Assembly (NCBI GenBank): GCA_005881155.1
Contig: VBHN01000184.1
Location: forward strand, 1 to 38,099
Length of the DNA: 38,099 bases
Direction of reading: 5' to 3'
Origin: Chloroflexota bacterium
Lineage (GTDB): Bacteria > Chloroflexota > Dormibacteria > Dormibacterales > Dormibacteraceae
Shown: positions 17,543-25,582 of the stretch, one piece after another
Position numbering within the stretch: the stretch's first letter is position 1
How the letters are laid out: each line of letters begins with the position of its first letter
Made by a program: the position numbers and the translations under genes
The notes under the pieces: model-generated
The model's database searches: none
What the model saw: the letters and a program-made list of their open reading frames with translations, nothing else
Told to the model about the DNA's origin: nothing

Positions 17543-18445
17543 ATGGTCAAGAAGATCGGAACCGACTGGGGCTTGAATGTGCGGATGGCCCTGACCCTGT
17601 TCCTGCTCGCCTGCCTCTACCTCGCCTTCATGGCGGCCCTGGCCGTCTTCCACGTCAACTTCTTCCTGATCCTGATCGTCGCGGGCGTCCTGCTGGTGGC
17701 CCAGTACTACTTCTCCGACCAGCTGATCCTGCTCTCCATGGGAGCCAAGGAGGTCTCCGAACAGCAGGCGCCGGAGCTTCATGACATGGTCGGCCGGCTG
17801 GCGGCGATGACCGGCCTGCCCAAGCCGCGGGTGGCGATCATCGACACGCCGGTGCCCAACGCGATGGCCACCGGGCGCAACCCAAAGCACTCCCTGGTCG
17901 CCGTCACCACCGGCATCCTGCAGACCCTGGACAACGAGGAGCTGGAGGCGGTGCTGGCGCACGAGATGAGCCACGTGATCCACCGCGACATGCGGGTCAT
18001 GGCCATGGCCAGCTTCTTCGCCACCGTCGCGTCCTTCATCGTCCAGTCCGGCCTCTGGGGCGGCCTCTACGGCGGCTACGGTGGCGACCGGGAGGACCGT
18101 GACCGCGGCAGCTCCTTCATCTTCATCTTCCTGGTCTCGGTGGTCGTCTGGGCGATCAGCTTCGTGCTCATCCGCACCCTGAGCCGCTATCGCGAGTACT
18201 CGGCCGACCGCGGCTCGGCGATCATCACCGGCCAGCCTTCGAAGCTGGCCTCCGCCCTGGTCAAGATCAGCGGGCGCATGCAGCGCATCCCGGACGCCGA
18301 CCTGCGCTCGGTCGAGGCCGGCAACACGCTGATGATCTTCCCCGCCGTCAGCCGGGGCTCGATCTCGGAGATCTTCTCGACCCACCCCTCGCTGGAGCAC
18401 CGGCTGGCCAAGCTCCAGGAGATGGAAGCCAACCTCGCCCGTTGA
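17543..18445 (+). CDS. htpX: M48 family zinc metalloprotease HtpX
   Basis: VLAHEMSHVIHRDMRVM (HExxH), N-terminal TMs, YSADRGSAIITG. Confidence 0.93.
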   Translation: MVKKIGTDWGLNVRMALTLFLLACLYLAFMAALAVFHVNFFLILIVAGVLLVAQYYFSDQLILLSMGAKEVSEQQAPELHDMVGRLAAMTGLPKPRVAIIDTPVPNAMATGRNPKHSLVAVTTGILQTLDNEELEAVLAHEMSHVIHRDMRVMAMASFFATVASFIVQSGLWGGLYGGYGGDREDRDRGSSFIFIFLVSVVVWAISFVLIRTLSRYREYSADRGSAIITGQPSKLASALVKISGRMQRIPDADLRSVEAGNTLMIFPAVSRGSISEIFSTHPSLEHRLAKLQEMEANLAR

Positions 18446-18475
18446 GAGAACCGACCGCTAAAGTCCCCGCTTAGA

Positions 18476-19042
18476 TTGGGCTTCCTCGACAGCCTCCTCG
18501 GGCGCACCCGGCTTCCCAAGTCCAACGAGGACAAGCTCTTCGCCATGAGCACGGCGGCGGTCGGCCTCGAGGCCTCGGCCGGGATCAAGCCGGCCGGGCG
18601 GGCTGGCATCGTCTTCAAGCGCCTTCCCCCCGGCCGCTTCGACCAGTTGCACAAGGCCCTGCTCGACCTTCTCAAGCTGCAGGGCGAAGGGGACGGGTTG
18701 ACGGTCGAGGACAAGACCGACGATCTCGGCTTCGACTGGCTCATTCTCGCCGGCGCCGACTTCGAGGACGCCATCGCCGCCATCCACAGCGCCGCCACCT
18801 CCCTGCTCGAGGAAGGGCTGGGCGACCTCCTGCTGGCGGTCGCCTTCCGGTTCGAGCGCGAAGGCAGGCCCGAGTACTGGATCTACGCCTACAAGCAGGG
18901 GACCTATTACCCCTTCGTTCCCGTCGGCGACCACCAACGGGACAACGCCGAGGAGCTTCGCCTGTCCGCGCTGGGGAAAGCCGAACTGCCCGTCGAGCCG
19001 GTGCTGGAGCGCTGGTACGCACTCTGGGGAATTCCGGTTTGA
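18476..19042 (+). CDS. pspAB: PspA-associated protein PspAB
   Basis: MGFLDSLLGRTRLPKSNEDKLFAMSTAAVGLEASAGIKPAGRAGIVFK...; directly downstream of htpX as in known Psp contexts; TTG start. Confidence 0.8.
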   Translation: MGFLDSLLGRTRLPKSNEDKLFAMSTAAVGLEASAGIKPAGRAGIVFKRLPPGRFDQLHKALLDLLKLQGEGDGLTVEDKTDDLGFDWLILAGADFEDAIAAIHSAATSLLEEGLGDLLLAVAFRFEREGRPEYWIYAYKQGTYYPFVPVGDHQRDNAEELRLSALGKAELPVEPVLERWYALWGIPV

Positions 19043-19593
19043 GGGGGGACGTCCCCCCTGTCGGCCGTGCTCGGCGAAGCCCGCGCGCGGCCTACCCCCC
19101 TGGTCTGAAACGCCTGCGGCAGGACCTGGCCGAGCTCTACGGCTTCCACTTCAAAGACCCCCGCCGCGAGCGCCTCTTCATCTCCTCCCTGAGCTTCCTG
19201 GTCACCTGGATCGTGGTCCGGGTCATCGTCCACCTGATCCGTGCCGGGGTCGGACCCTTCCACAACGTCAGTGCCGGCGGCACCCACATCCATCACCTGG
19301 TCTGGGGGATCCTGCTGCTGCTGGTGGCCGGCTACCTGGCCCAGCTGGAGGCCAACGACAGCGACCGGCTCCGCTTCTTGGTCGCGGTCCTTTTCGGGGT
19401 TGGGGCCGCCCTTACGCTCGACGAGTTCGCGCTCTGGTTCTTCCTGGCCGACGTCTACTGGGCCCGCCAAGGAAGGGACAGCGTCGACGCCGTGATCGCC
19501 TTCTTCGGGCTCTTGAGCCTGGGCATCTGGGGTGGTCCCTTCCTGCGCGAGCTGACCCGCCGCTTCGTCCGCCGGCCCGCCCTCGCAAATTAG
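19039..19593 (+). CDS. Integral membrane protein with HIHH motif, unknown function
   Basis: GGTHIHHLVWGILLLLVAGYLAQLE plus further TM helices; overlaps pspAB stop. Confidence 0.7.
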   Translation: MRGDVPPVGRARRSPRAAYPPGLKRLRQDLAELYGFHFKDPRRERLFISSLSFLVTWIVVRVIVHLIRAGVGPFHNVSAGGTHIHHLVWGILLLLVAGYLAQLEANDSDRLRFLVAVLFGVGAALTLDEFALWFFLADVYWARQGRDSVDAVIAFFGLLSLGIWGGPFLRELTRRFVRRPALAN

Positions 19594-19607
19594 TACGGCG
19601 GCGTACG

Positions 19608-19637
19608 TTGACGCAGTATGCCGCAGTGTGTCATAAT
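19608..19637 (+). promoter_or_regulatory. Sigma70-like promoter for basic-tail protein gene
   Basis: TTGACG (19608-19613), 18 bp, CATAAT (19632-19637). Confidence 0.55.
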
Positions 19638-19689
19638 GCTTGTGAACCCCGAAATCCGAGATTGAAGAGAGGGAAAAAAGACCACGCTT

Positions 19690-20208
19690 ATGGCTGTTGA
19701 CATCAAGAAGGCTGTCGAAGACGCTGCCGAGACCACCGTCGAGACCGGCGTGAGAGGCGCCGACCTCCTCAGCGGCACCGCAGCGACGGTCGCCGACAGC
19801 GTTTCCCGGGCCGTCACGCACCCGGTTCGCGAGGCTCGCAAGCTGGAGCGCCGCGGCGCCCAGGCCAACAAGCGGCTCTCCCACGACGTCGCCGAGCTGT
19901 TCGACGACACCGAGGACGCGATCGAGGCCGTCATGCCCGAGAAGGTCGCCCTGCTGGGAATCCACGCGATCAAGCGACGGGCGCGCCGCACGGACCTGAT
20001 CGGAGATGTCGCCTACCGGACCCTTGAGGTCATCAACGGCGGCCTGGAGACGGTCCTGCGGACGCTCAACCGCTTCGAGAACGCGACCGAGCCGCCGGTG
20101 CGGCTGGCCGCCGCCCGCGGCCGCTCGGCGAGCCCGGCACGCCGCTCCACGAAGACCCGCGCGACGGGTCGCATCCGCCGGACGGCCCGCCGCCGAAAGA
20201 CCGCCTAA
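19690..20208 (+). CDS. Hypothetical helical protein with highly basic C-terminal tail
   Basis: 172 aa; RBS-like GAGAGGG upstream; tail AARGRSASPARRSTKTRATGRIRRTARRRKTA. Confidence 0.75.
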   Translation: MAVDIKKAVEDAAETTVETGVRGADLLSGTAATVADSVSRAVTHPVREARKLERRGAQANKRLSHDVAELFDDTEDAIEAVMPEKVALLGIHAIKRRARRTDLIGDVAYRTLEVINGGLETVLRTLNRFENATEPPVRLAAARGRSASPARRSTKTRATGRIRRTARRRKTA

Positions 20209-20234
20209 GCAACCGAAAAAACCCCCGCAGGTGG

Positions 20235-20259
20235 AGAGCCGCGCAGCGAGCGCGGCTCT
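20235..20259 (+). terminator. Strong hairpin, possible terminator/attenuator between basic-tail gene and lysE-like gene
   Basis: AGAGCCGCGC (20235-20244) AGCGA GCGCGGCTCT (20250-20259), perfect 10-bp stem; only a weak downstream T run. Confidence 0.5.
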
Positions 20260-20288
20260 TCACACGTTTGCTGGCAGAATTTCCCGCC

Positions 20289-20906
20289 GTGGGGCTGCTG
20301 CTCGCCTTCGTCGCCATCTCGCTCCTGCTGGCCGTCACGCCTGGGCCCGACATGGCGCTGGTGACCAAGAACGCGCTCGCCCACGGGCCCCGCGGCGTGC
20401 TCCTGACCACGACCGGCATCGCCTTCGCGCTCGTCCTCTGGGTGACCGCGACGGCGATCGGACTGGCCGCCGTCCTCAAGGCGTCGACGACGCTCTTCTA
20501 CGCGATCAAGCTCGCGGGCGGGGCCTACCTCGCCTACCTCGGCATCCGGGCCTGGCTGGCCAGCCGCAAACAGCCCGGCGACCTGCTGGAAGGGGTCCGT
20601 TCGGCGCCGGCCGGGTCGATCCTCCGTCAGGGCTTCCTCAGCGCCGGGACCAACCCCAAGCTGGGCGTGCTCTTCGTCACCTTCCTGCCCCAGTTCGTCG
20701 ATCCCCGCCGGCCGCTGCTGGAGCAGCTGCTGCTTCTCGGGGCGATCTTCGCGGTGATCGGCTGGTCCTGGATGAACGTCTACGGCCTGCTGGTGGTGAG
20801 GATCCGCGACCTCATCACGTCTCCCGGCGTCCGGCGCTGGATGGACCGGGTCACCGGGACGGTCCTGATCGGCTTGGGCTTGCGCCTCGCGCTGGAGCGC
20901 GCCTAG
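20289..20906 (+). CDS. LysE family translocator
   Basis: VGLLLAFVAISLLLAVTPGPDMALVTKNAL...GTNPKLGVLFVTFLPQFVDP; GTG start preferred over the ORF-track TTG at 20268. Confidence 0.88.
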   Translation: MGLLLAFVAISLLLAVTPGPDMALVTKNALAHGPRGVLLTTTGIAFALVLWVTATAIGLAAVLKASTTLFYAIKLAGGAYLAYLGIRAWLASRKQPGDLLEGVRSAPAGSILRQGFLSAGTNPKLGVLFVTFLPQFVDPRRPLLEQLLLLGAIFAVIGWSWMNVYGLLVVRIRDLITSPGVRRWMDRVTGTVLIGLGLRLALERA

Positions 20907-20910
20907 GCGC

Positions 20911-22293
20911 TCAGGCGGAGCGGGCCGTCGCCCGGGTCACAACCTCTTCCAGCTCCGGCTCCGCGAGAAGTATCTTCCGCTCCAGCTCGTCCTCGACCAG
21001 GTGCGCCTGCTCCAGCGGCACCTCGGGCGCCATCTCGACCACCACGTGGGCGGTGATCCGCCCGTGCCGCGAGCTCAGCTCGACGTCCTGGCAGCGCAGC
21101 ACCTCGGGCTGCTCGGCGACTATCCGCCGGATTCGGTCCGCCAGCTCGGTGCGGGCCGCAGTCACGTCCCGCCCGGCGACGACGTCCGGCTCCAGCGGCT
21201 CCAGGTGGATGTCGACGCGGCTCGCCTCCGGCAGCTCCCGGCGGAGCTCCTGCTCCAGGTTCGCGGAGTGCTCTTCGGCCTCGTCCAGCGGCATCTTGGA
21301 GGGCAGCTTGGCGTGGAGCGTCAGGTGCAGCGAGCCGTCGCCCTCCTGCTCGACGGTTACGTTGTGGATGTCCTTGAAGCCGCCCAGCCGGTCGGCCGTG
21401 GCGTGCACCCGCTCGACCAGGTTCGCCTGCTCCGGCTGGCCCTCGACCGCCAGGAGAAGGTCAAGGTCCGGCAGCTCCTTGGAGACAGCCCGCTGGACCT
21501 GGTCCGTCAGCGTCTGGGCGCCTTCGACCGAAAGCGTGCGCCGGGTGGAGACGCGGGCGTCCGCGAGCAGCCTGCCGCCCGAACGCCGGACCCGGACCGA
21601 GCGGACCTCGCGGACGCCATGGACCTCGCCGATGGCCTTGCGAAGCCCGGCCTCGACGCCCGTCGGAGCCCTGTCCATGAGCTCGTCGCCGGCCTCGCGG
21701 AGGATCCGGATGGCGGTGACCCCGATCAGGCCAGCCACCAAGAGGGCGGCCACCGAGTCGGCCCAGGGATAGCCGAGCCGGACCGCGACCAGCCCCACCA
21801 GTACCCCGAATGAGGAGAGGACGTCCGCCACCCGGTTCTGCGCGTCCGCGGCCAGCGCGTCGCTGCCTGCCGCCCGGCCTGCCCAGCGCAGGACCACCGC
21901 GCGGACGCCCTCGACCAGCATCGCCGCCACCAGCAAGCCCATCGCGTAGTAGCTGGCGTCCACCCGCGCGCTGTTGGCCAGCAGGCGGTGAATGCCCTCC
22001 AGGGCGATGCCGCCCGCGGTCAGGGTCAGCAGGATGCCCTCCGTGTAGGCGGCCAGGTTCTCGACCCTCCCGTGCCCGTAGAGGTGCTCCGCGTCGGCCG
22101 GACGGCGAGCGGTCCGCACGGCAACCAGGGCAAAGGCCGAGGCGACCACGTCGAGCCCGGAGTGGGCGGCCTCGCTGATGATTCCGAGGCTCCCGGTCAG
22201 GATCCCCACCACGAGCTTGGCGAGGCAGATGACCGCGCCGACCAGCAGCGACCCGAGCGCCACCTGCTGGGGGCGGCGCGAGGAATCGAGCAC
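20911..22293 (-). CDS. Cation diffusion facilitator (CDF) transporter with three tandem C-terminal domains
   Basis: GTG start VLDSSRRPQQVALGSLLVGAVICLAKLVVGILTGSLGIISEAAHSGLDVVASAFALVAV...HLYGHGRVENLAAYTEG; long repeated cytoplasmic tail. Confidence 0.9.
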   Translation of the reverse strand: MLDSSRRPQQVALGSLLVGAVICLAKLVVGILTGSLGIISEAAHSGLDVVASAFALVAVRTARRPADAEHLYGHGRVENLAAYTEGILLTLTAGGIALEGIHRLLANSARVDASYYAMGLLVAAMLVEGVRAVVLRWAGRAAGSDALAADAQNRVADVLSSFGVLVGLVAVRLGYPWADSVAALLVAGLIGVTAIRILREAGDELMDRAPTGVEAGLRKAIGEVHGVREVRSVRVRRSGGRLLADARVSTRRTLSVEGAQTLTDQVQRAVSKELPDLDLLLAVEGQPEQANLVERVHATADRLGGFKDIHNVTVEQEGDGSLHLTLHAKLPSKMPLDEAEEHSANLEQELRRELPEASRVDIHLEPLEPDVVAGRDVTAARTELADRIRRIVAEQPEVLRCQDVELSSRHGRITAHVVVEMAPEVPLEQAHLVEDELERKILLAEPELEEVVTRATARSA

Positions 22294-22316
22294 CGAGGCG
22301 CCGCGCCTTGGCTCGC

Positions 22317-23213
22317 TCAGCCGGCCGCGCCCGCGCCGACCCAGTCCAGGATCCGGCCCGCGATCTCCTCGCCGGCGTCCTCCTGGAGCATGTGCGAGGC
22401 GCCGGCGATGGTCTCCATGACGCCGTGGGCGCCGGGCAGCAGTCGCGCGAAGCGCTCGCCCACCGCCGGCTGGAAGACGGGGTCCTGGTCGCTGAAGAGA
22501 ACCAGGGCGGGTACGTCCCAGCGACGCAAATCCTCGCGCACCCGCGCCATCTCCTCCGCGCCCGGGTCGTCCGCCTTGATCGGGACCAGCAGCGGAAAGG
22601 CTGCGACGCCCGCCTTCGACTCCCGGGTCGGCCAGGGCGCCTCGTAAGCGGCCAGCGTCGCCTCGTCGAGCTCGGTCGCGGAGCTCATCTGCATGACCCT
22701 GCCGACCTCCATGTCCAGCCCGACGCGCTCGGCGAAGTTTCGCCACCGGAGGAAGCCCTCGGTCGGCCAGCCGGCGCCCGGAGAGAAGAGGCCGGTGTTC
22801 AACACCACCAGGCGGGCGAAGCGGTCTTGCATCTCGGTGGCGGCCCGTAGGCCGATCGGCCCGCCCCAGTCCTGGACCACCACCGTGACCCCACGCAGGT
22901 CGAGGTTCTCAACCACCCGTTTGATCGACTCGGTGTGGCGGTCGAAGGAGTACCAATTCTGGTCGGTGGGCTTGTCGGAGCGGCCAAAGCCCAGGTAGTC
23001 GGGCGCGATGACCCGGAAGGCGGTGGCCAGCGGCGGGATCATCTTCCGATAGAGGTAGGACCAGTCCGGCTCGCCGTGGAGCAGCAGGATGGGGTCGCCG
23101 TGACCCTCGTCGAGGTAGTGCATGCGCAGGCCGTCGACGGTCAGGTAGTGGGGCTCGAACGGGTAGCCGGGCAGGTTCTCGAAGCGCTCGTCCGGAGTCC
23201 GGTAGACGTCCAT
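22317..23213 (-). CDS. Haloalkane dehalogenase (alpha/beta hydrolase)
   Basis: HGEPDWSYLYRKMIPPL, VVQDWGGPIGLRAA (Asp nucleophile), catalytic His region IAGASHMLQEDAGEEIA. Confidence 0.88.
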   Translation of the reverse strand: MDVYRTPDERFENLPGYPFEPHYLTVDGLRMHYLDEGHGDPILLLHGEPDWSYLYRKMIPPLATAFRVIAPDYLGFGRSDKPTDQNWYSFDRHTESIKRVVENLDLRGVTVVVQDWGGPIGLRAATEMQDRFARLVVLNTGLFSPGAGWPTEGFLRWRNFAERVGLDMEVGRVMQMSSATELDEATLAAYEAPWPTRESKAGVAAFPLLVPIKADDPGAEEMARVREDLRRWDVPALVLFSDQDPVFQPAVGERFARLLPGAHGVMETIAGASHMLQEDAGEEIAGRILDWVGAGAAG

Positions 23214-23227
23214 GGCAGCTCTCCCCT

Positions 23228-24031
23228 TCAGGTTTGCTCTTTGGGCAGCAGGACATCCTCGGCGGGCTGGCTCGCCGAAGGCGAATCCACGGTCGGGTTG
23301 AGAGCCATCTCGGCCATCAGGTGGCCGGCCATCAGGTAAGGCGACACCGCCTTGTTGGCCCCGGCCAGCTCCAGGCGCCGGATCGAGCCCGGTTGGCCCG
23401 CCCGGGCGACGATCCACAAGCGGGGATTCAGGGCCCTCGCGATGAGGGTGATGTAGACGCTCCGCTCGTCGGAGTCCACGGCGCTGATCAGCCCCCGCGC
23501 GTGCTCGATGCCGGCTTCCTTCAGGATCTGCTCGTCGGCAGCGTCGCCCTCGATGTGGAGGCGACTCTCGTGGCGCAGGCGCTCAACCGCCTCCGGGTTG
23601 TTGTCGATCACGACGTACGCGTGGTTGGATTCCTGGAACTCGCCGACCACCTGCGTGCCCATGCGGCCGTAGCCACAGACGATGAAGTGGTCGCGGAGCT
23701 CGCTGACCTGCCTCTGCAATCGACGCACTCTCCTGAACTCGAGGAAGTGGCCCTCACTGAGCGTCTCCGCGAAGACGCCGAAGCCGTAAAGCATGGTACC
23801 GACGCCGCTGACGATCAGCACCGAGGTGAAGACGCGGCCCGCGGTTCCCAACGGGTGGACCTCGCTGAAGCCCACCGTCGAGATGGTGATGATCGTCATG
23901 TAGAACGCGTCGAAAGGGCTCCAGCCCTCGACCAGCATGTAGCCGCCGGTGCCGAAGACGATGATCACGGCCAGCAGCACCACCGGCAGCCGGAAGCGGC
24001 CGAAGGGGTTCTCGACGCCCGCCCGGATCAC
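23228..24031 (-). CDS. Two-TM potassium channel with TrkA-N (RCK) domain
   Basis: TIITISTVGFSEVHPL selectivity filter; FIVCGYGRMGTQVVGEFQESNHAYVVIDNNPEAV RCK fold; GTG start overlapping upstream stop (GTGA). Confidence 0.9.
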   Translation of the reverse strand: MIRAGVENPFGRFRLPVVLLAVIIVFGTGGYMLVEGWSPFDAFYMTIITISTVGFSEVHPLGTAGRVFTSVLIVSGVGTMLYGFGVFAETLSEGHFLEFRRVRRLQRQVSELRDHFIVCGYGRMGTQVVGEFQESNHAYVVIDNNPEAVERLRHESRLHIEGDAADEQILKEAGIEHARGLISAVDSDERSVYITLIARALNPRLWIVARAGQPGSIRRLELAGANKAVSPYLMAGHLMAEMALNPTVDSPSASQPAEDVLLPKEQT

Positions 24032-24513
24032 GCCCGCGTCAGGGTGCGGCCCAGGAGCCGGGACAGCTCGGTCTCGCTGCCGCAGCGATTCTCGAGGTTG
24101 ACCTGGAAGAGGACGAGGAGGTCTTCGGGCTGGCGCTTGCGCAGCGTTGGAGCGTCGGGTGAGACGCCCGCCTTCACCGCCTCCAGGGTCGGCAGCGGCT
24201 CGACCTTGAGGCGCGTCGCCTTCAGGCGCAGGTCGGAGTCCTTGGAAAGTCCCTCCCGCGCCTGGTCGAGCAGCTCCCGAAAGCGCTTGCCGGTCACCCG
24301 GACCGGCGCCGGGCGCTTCTTCGAAAGCTGGGCGGCGCGCCGGAAGGCGTCGTCGCTGGCTCCCGGCAGGCCCGTGTAGCGGTTGATGCAGCCGAGCAGC
24401 CACCAGGCCTCGGCGTCCTTCGGCTTCCGCTCACAGGCCGCCTGGGCGACCTCCAGCGCATCGTGCATCTCGCCGGCCTGGTAGAGCGCCCGCGCCTCCT
24501 GAAGCAACTCCAT
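24028..24513 (-). CDS. TPR-containing protein with C-terminally truncated zincin-like region
   Basis: ALYQAGEMHDALEVAQAACERKPKDAEAWWLLGCINRYTGLPGASDDAFRRAAQL (TPR); ...VEPLPTLEAVKAGVSPD...DLLVLFQVNLENRCGSETELSRLLGRTLTRA. Confidence 0.65.
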   Translation of the reverse strand: MELLQEARALYQAGEMHDALEVAQAACERKPKDAEAWWLLGCINRYTGLPGASDDAFRRAAQLSKKRPAPVRVTGKRFRELLDQAREGLSKDSDLRLKATRLKVEPLPTLEAVKAGVSPDAPTLRKRQPEDLLVLFQVNLENRCGSETELSRLLGRTLTRA

Positions 24514-24536
24514 GGGCGCGGCTACTCTAACCCTCC

Positions 24537-25022
24537 ATGCGACTGTTCCGCGCCCAGCCCAGGATCGCCCTGGCCGGTGCCGAGGAGGCGGCGGCGATCG
24601 CCGGGCTTTACTCGCGAGCCTGGGACCGCCACCGCGGCCGGCTCGACGAGCGCCTGATCGCCGACCAGACGCCGGCGGCCGAGGAGGTCTCAGCCTGGCT
24701 GAACGGCGGCTTCGAGGTGTTCACCGCCAGCCTCGAAGGCGCGCTCGCGGGCGTCGTCCGCTGCAGCTTTCCAACCGGCACCTGCATGGTCGACCGGATG
24801 GCCGTGGACCCCGACCGGCACAATGCGGGCGTCGGCAGGGCCATGGCGGAGCACGCCATTGCGCGCGCACGCCGGGCAGGCGTGACCAAGGTCTGGGTGC
24901 AGGCGACGCCGAAGCTGGAGGACGTCGTCCAGCTCTACCGCTCGCTCGGCTTCCGCGAGTCGGGCCACCTCCGCGCCCATTATTGGGGCGAGGACGTGAC
25001 CCTCATGGAGCTGCCGCTGTGA
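24537..25022 (+). CDS. GNAT family N-acetyltransferase
   Basis: MVDRMAVDPDRHNAGVGRAMAEHAIARARRAGVTKVWVQATPKLEDVVQLYRSLGFRE. Confidence 0.85.
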   Translation: MRLFRAQPRIALAGAEEAAAIAGLYSRAWDRHRGRLDERLIADQTPAAEEVSAWLNGGFEVFTASLEGALAGVVRCSFPTGTCMVDRMAVDPDRHNAGVGRAMAEHAIARARRAGVTKVWVQATPKLEDVVQLYRSLGFRESGHLRAHYWGEDVTLMELPL

Positions 25023-25582
25023 CGCCGGTGCTGACGACCGAGCGCCTGATCCTGCGCGGCGCGGCCGAGACCGACGTGCCGGCACTGCTTCGCTTCTTCG
25101 ACGAGAACCGCGCGCACATGGCGCCCTGGGAGACGTCGCGGCCCGAGGGCTTCCACACCGAGGAGTTCTGGCGCGTGCAGGTCGCTCGCCACCGGCGCGC
25201 GTTCGACGACGGCACGGCGCTGATGCTGTTCCTGTTCCCACGCAGCGACCCGCGCGAAGTTTACGGGCAGGTGTCGTTCACCTCCATCGTGCGGGGGCCG
25301 GCGGAGATGTGCATGGTCGGCTACGCCCTGGCCGAGAAGGCCCAGGGCCACGGTTACATGCACGAGGCTTTGCGGGCGTCGATCGACTACGTCTTCGCGG
25401 AGCTCAACCTGCACCGCGTCAATGCCGCCCTGATGCCGCACAACCTGCGCAGCAACGCCGTCCTGCGCCGGCTGGGCTTCACTGTCGAGGGCTACGCGCG
25501 CGATTACCTGTTCATCGATGGCGCCTGGCGCGACCACGTGCTGACCTCGCTGCTCAACCCGAGCTGGAAATCCCCGGACTAG
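25019..25582 (+). CDS. RimJ-like ribosomal-protein N-acetyltransferase (GNAT)
   Basis: VTPVLTTERLILRGAAETDVPALLRFFDENRAHMAPWE...GHGYMHEALRASIDYVFAELNLHRVNAALMPHNLRSNAVLRRLGF; GTGA overlap with upstream GNAT. Confidence 0.88.
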   Translation: MTPVLTTERLILRGAAETDVPALLRFFDENRAHMAPWETSRPEGFHTEEFWRVQVARHRRAFDDGTALMLFLFPRSDPREVYGQVSFTSIVRGPAEMCMVGYALAEKAQGHGYMHEALRASIDYVFAELNLHRVNAALMPHNLRSNAVLRRLGFTVEGYARDYLFIDGAWRDHVLTSLLNPSWKSPD

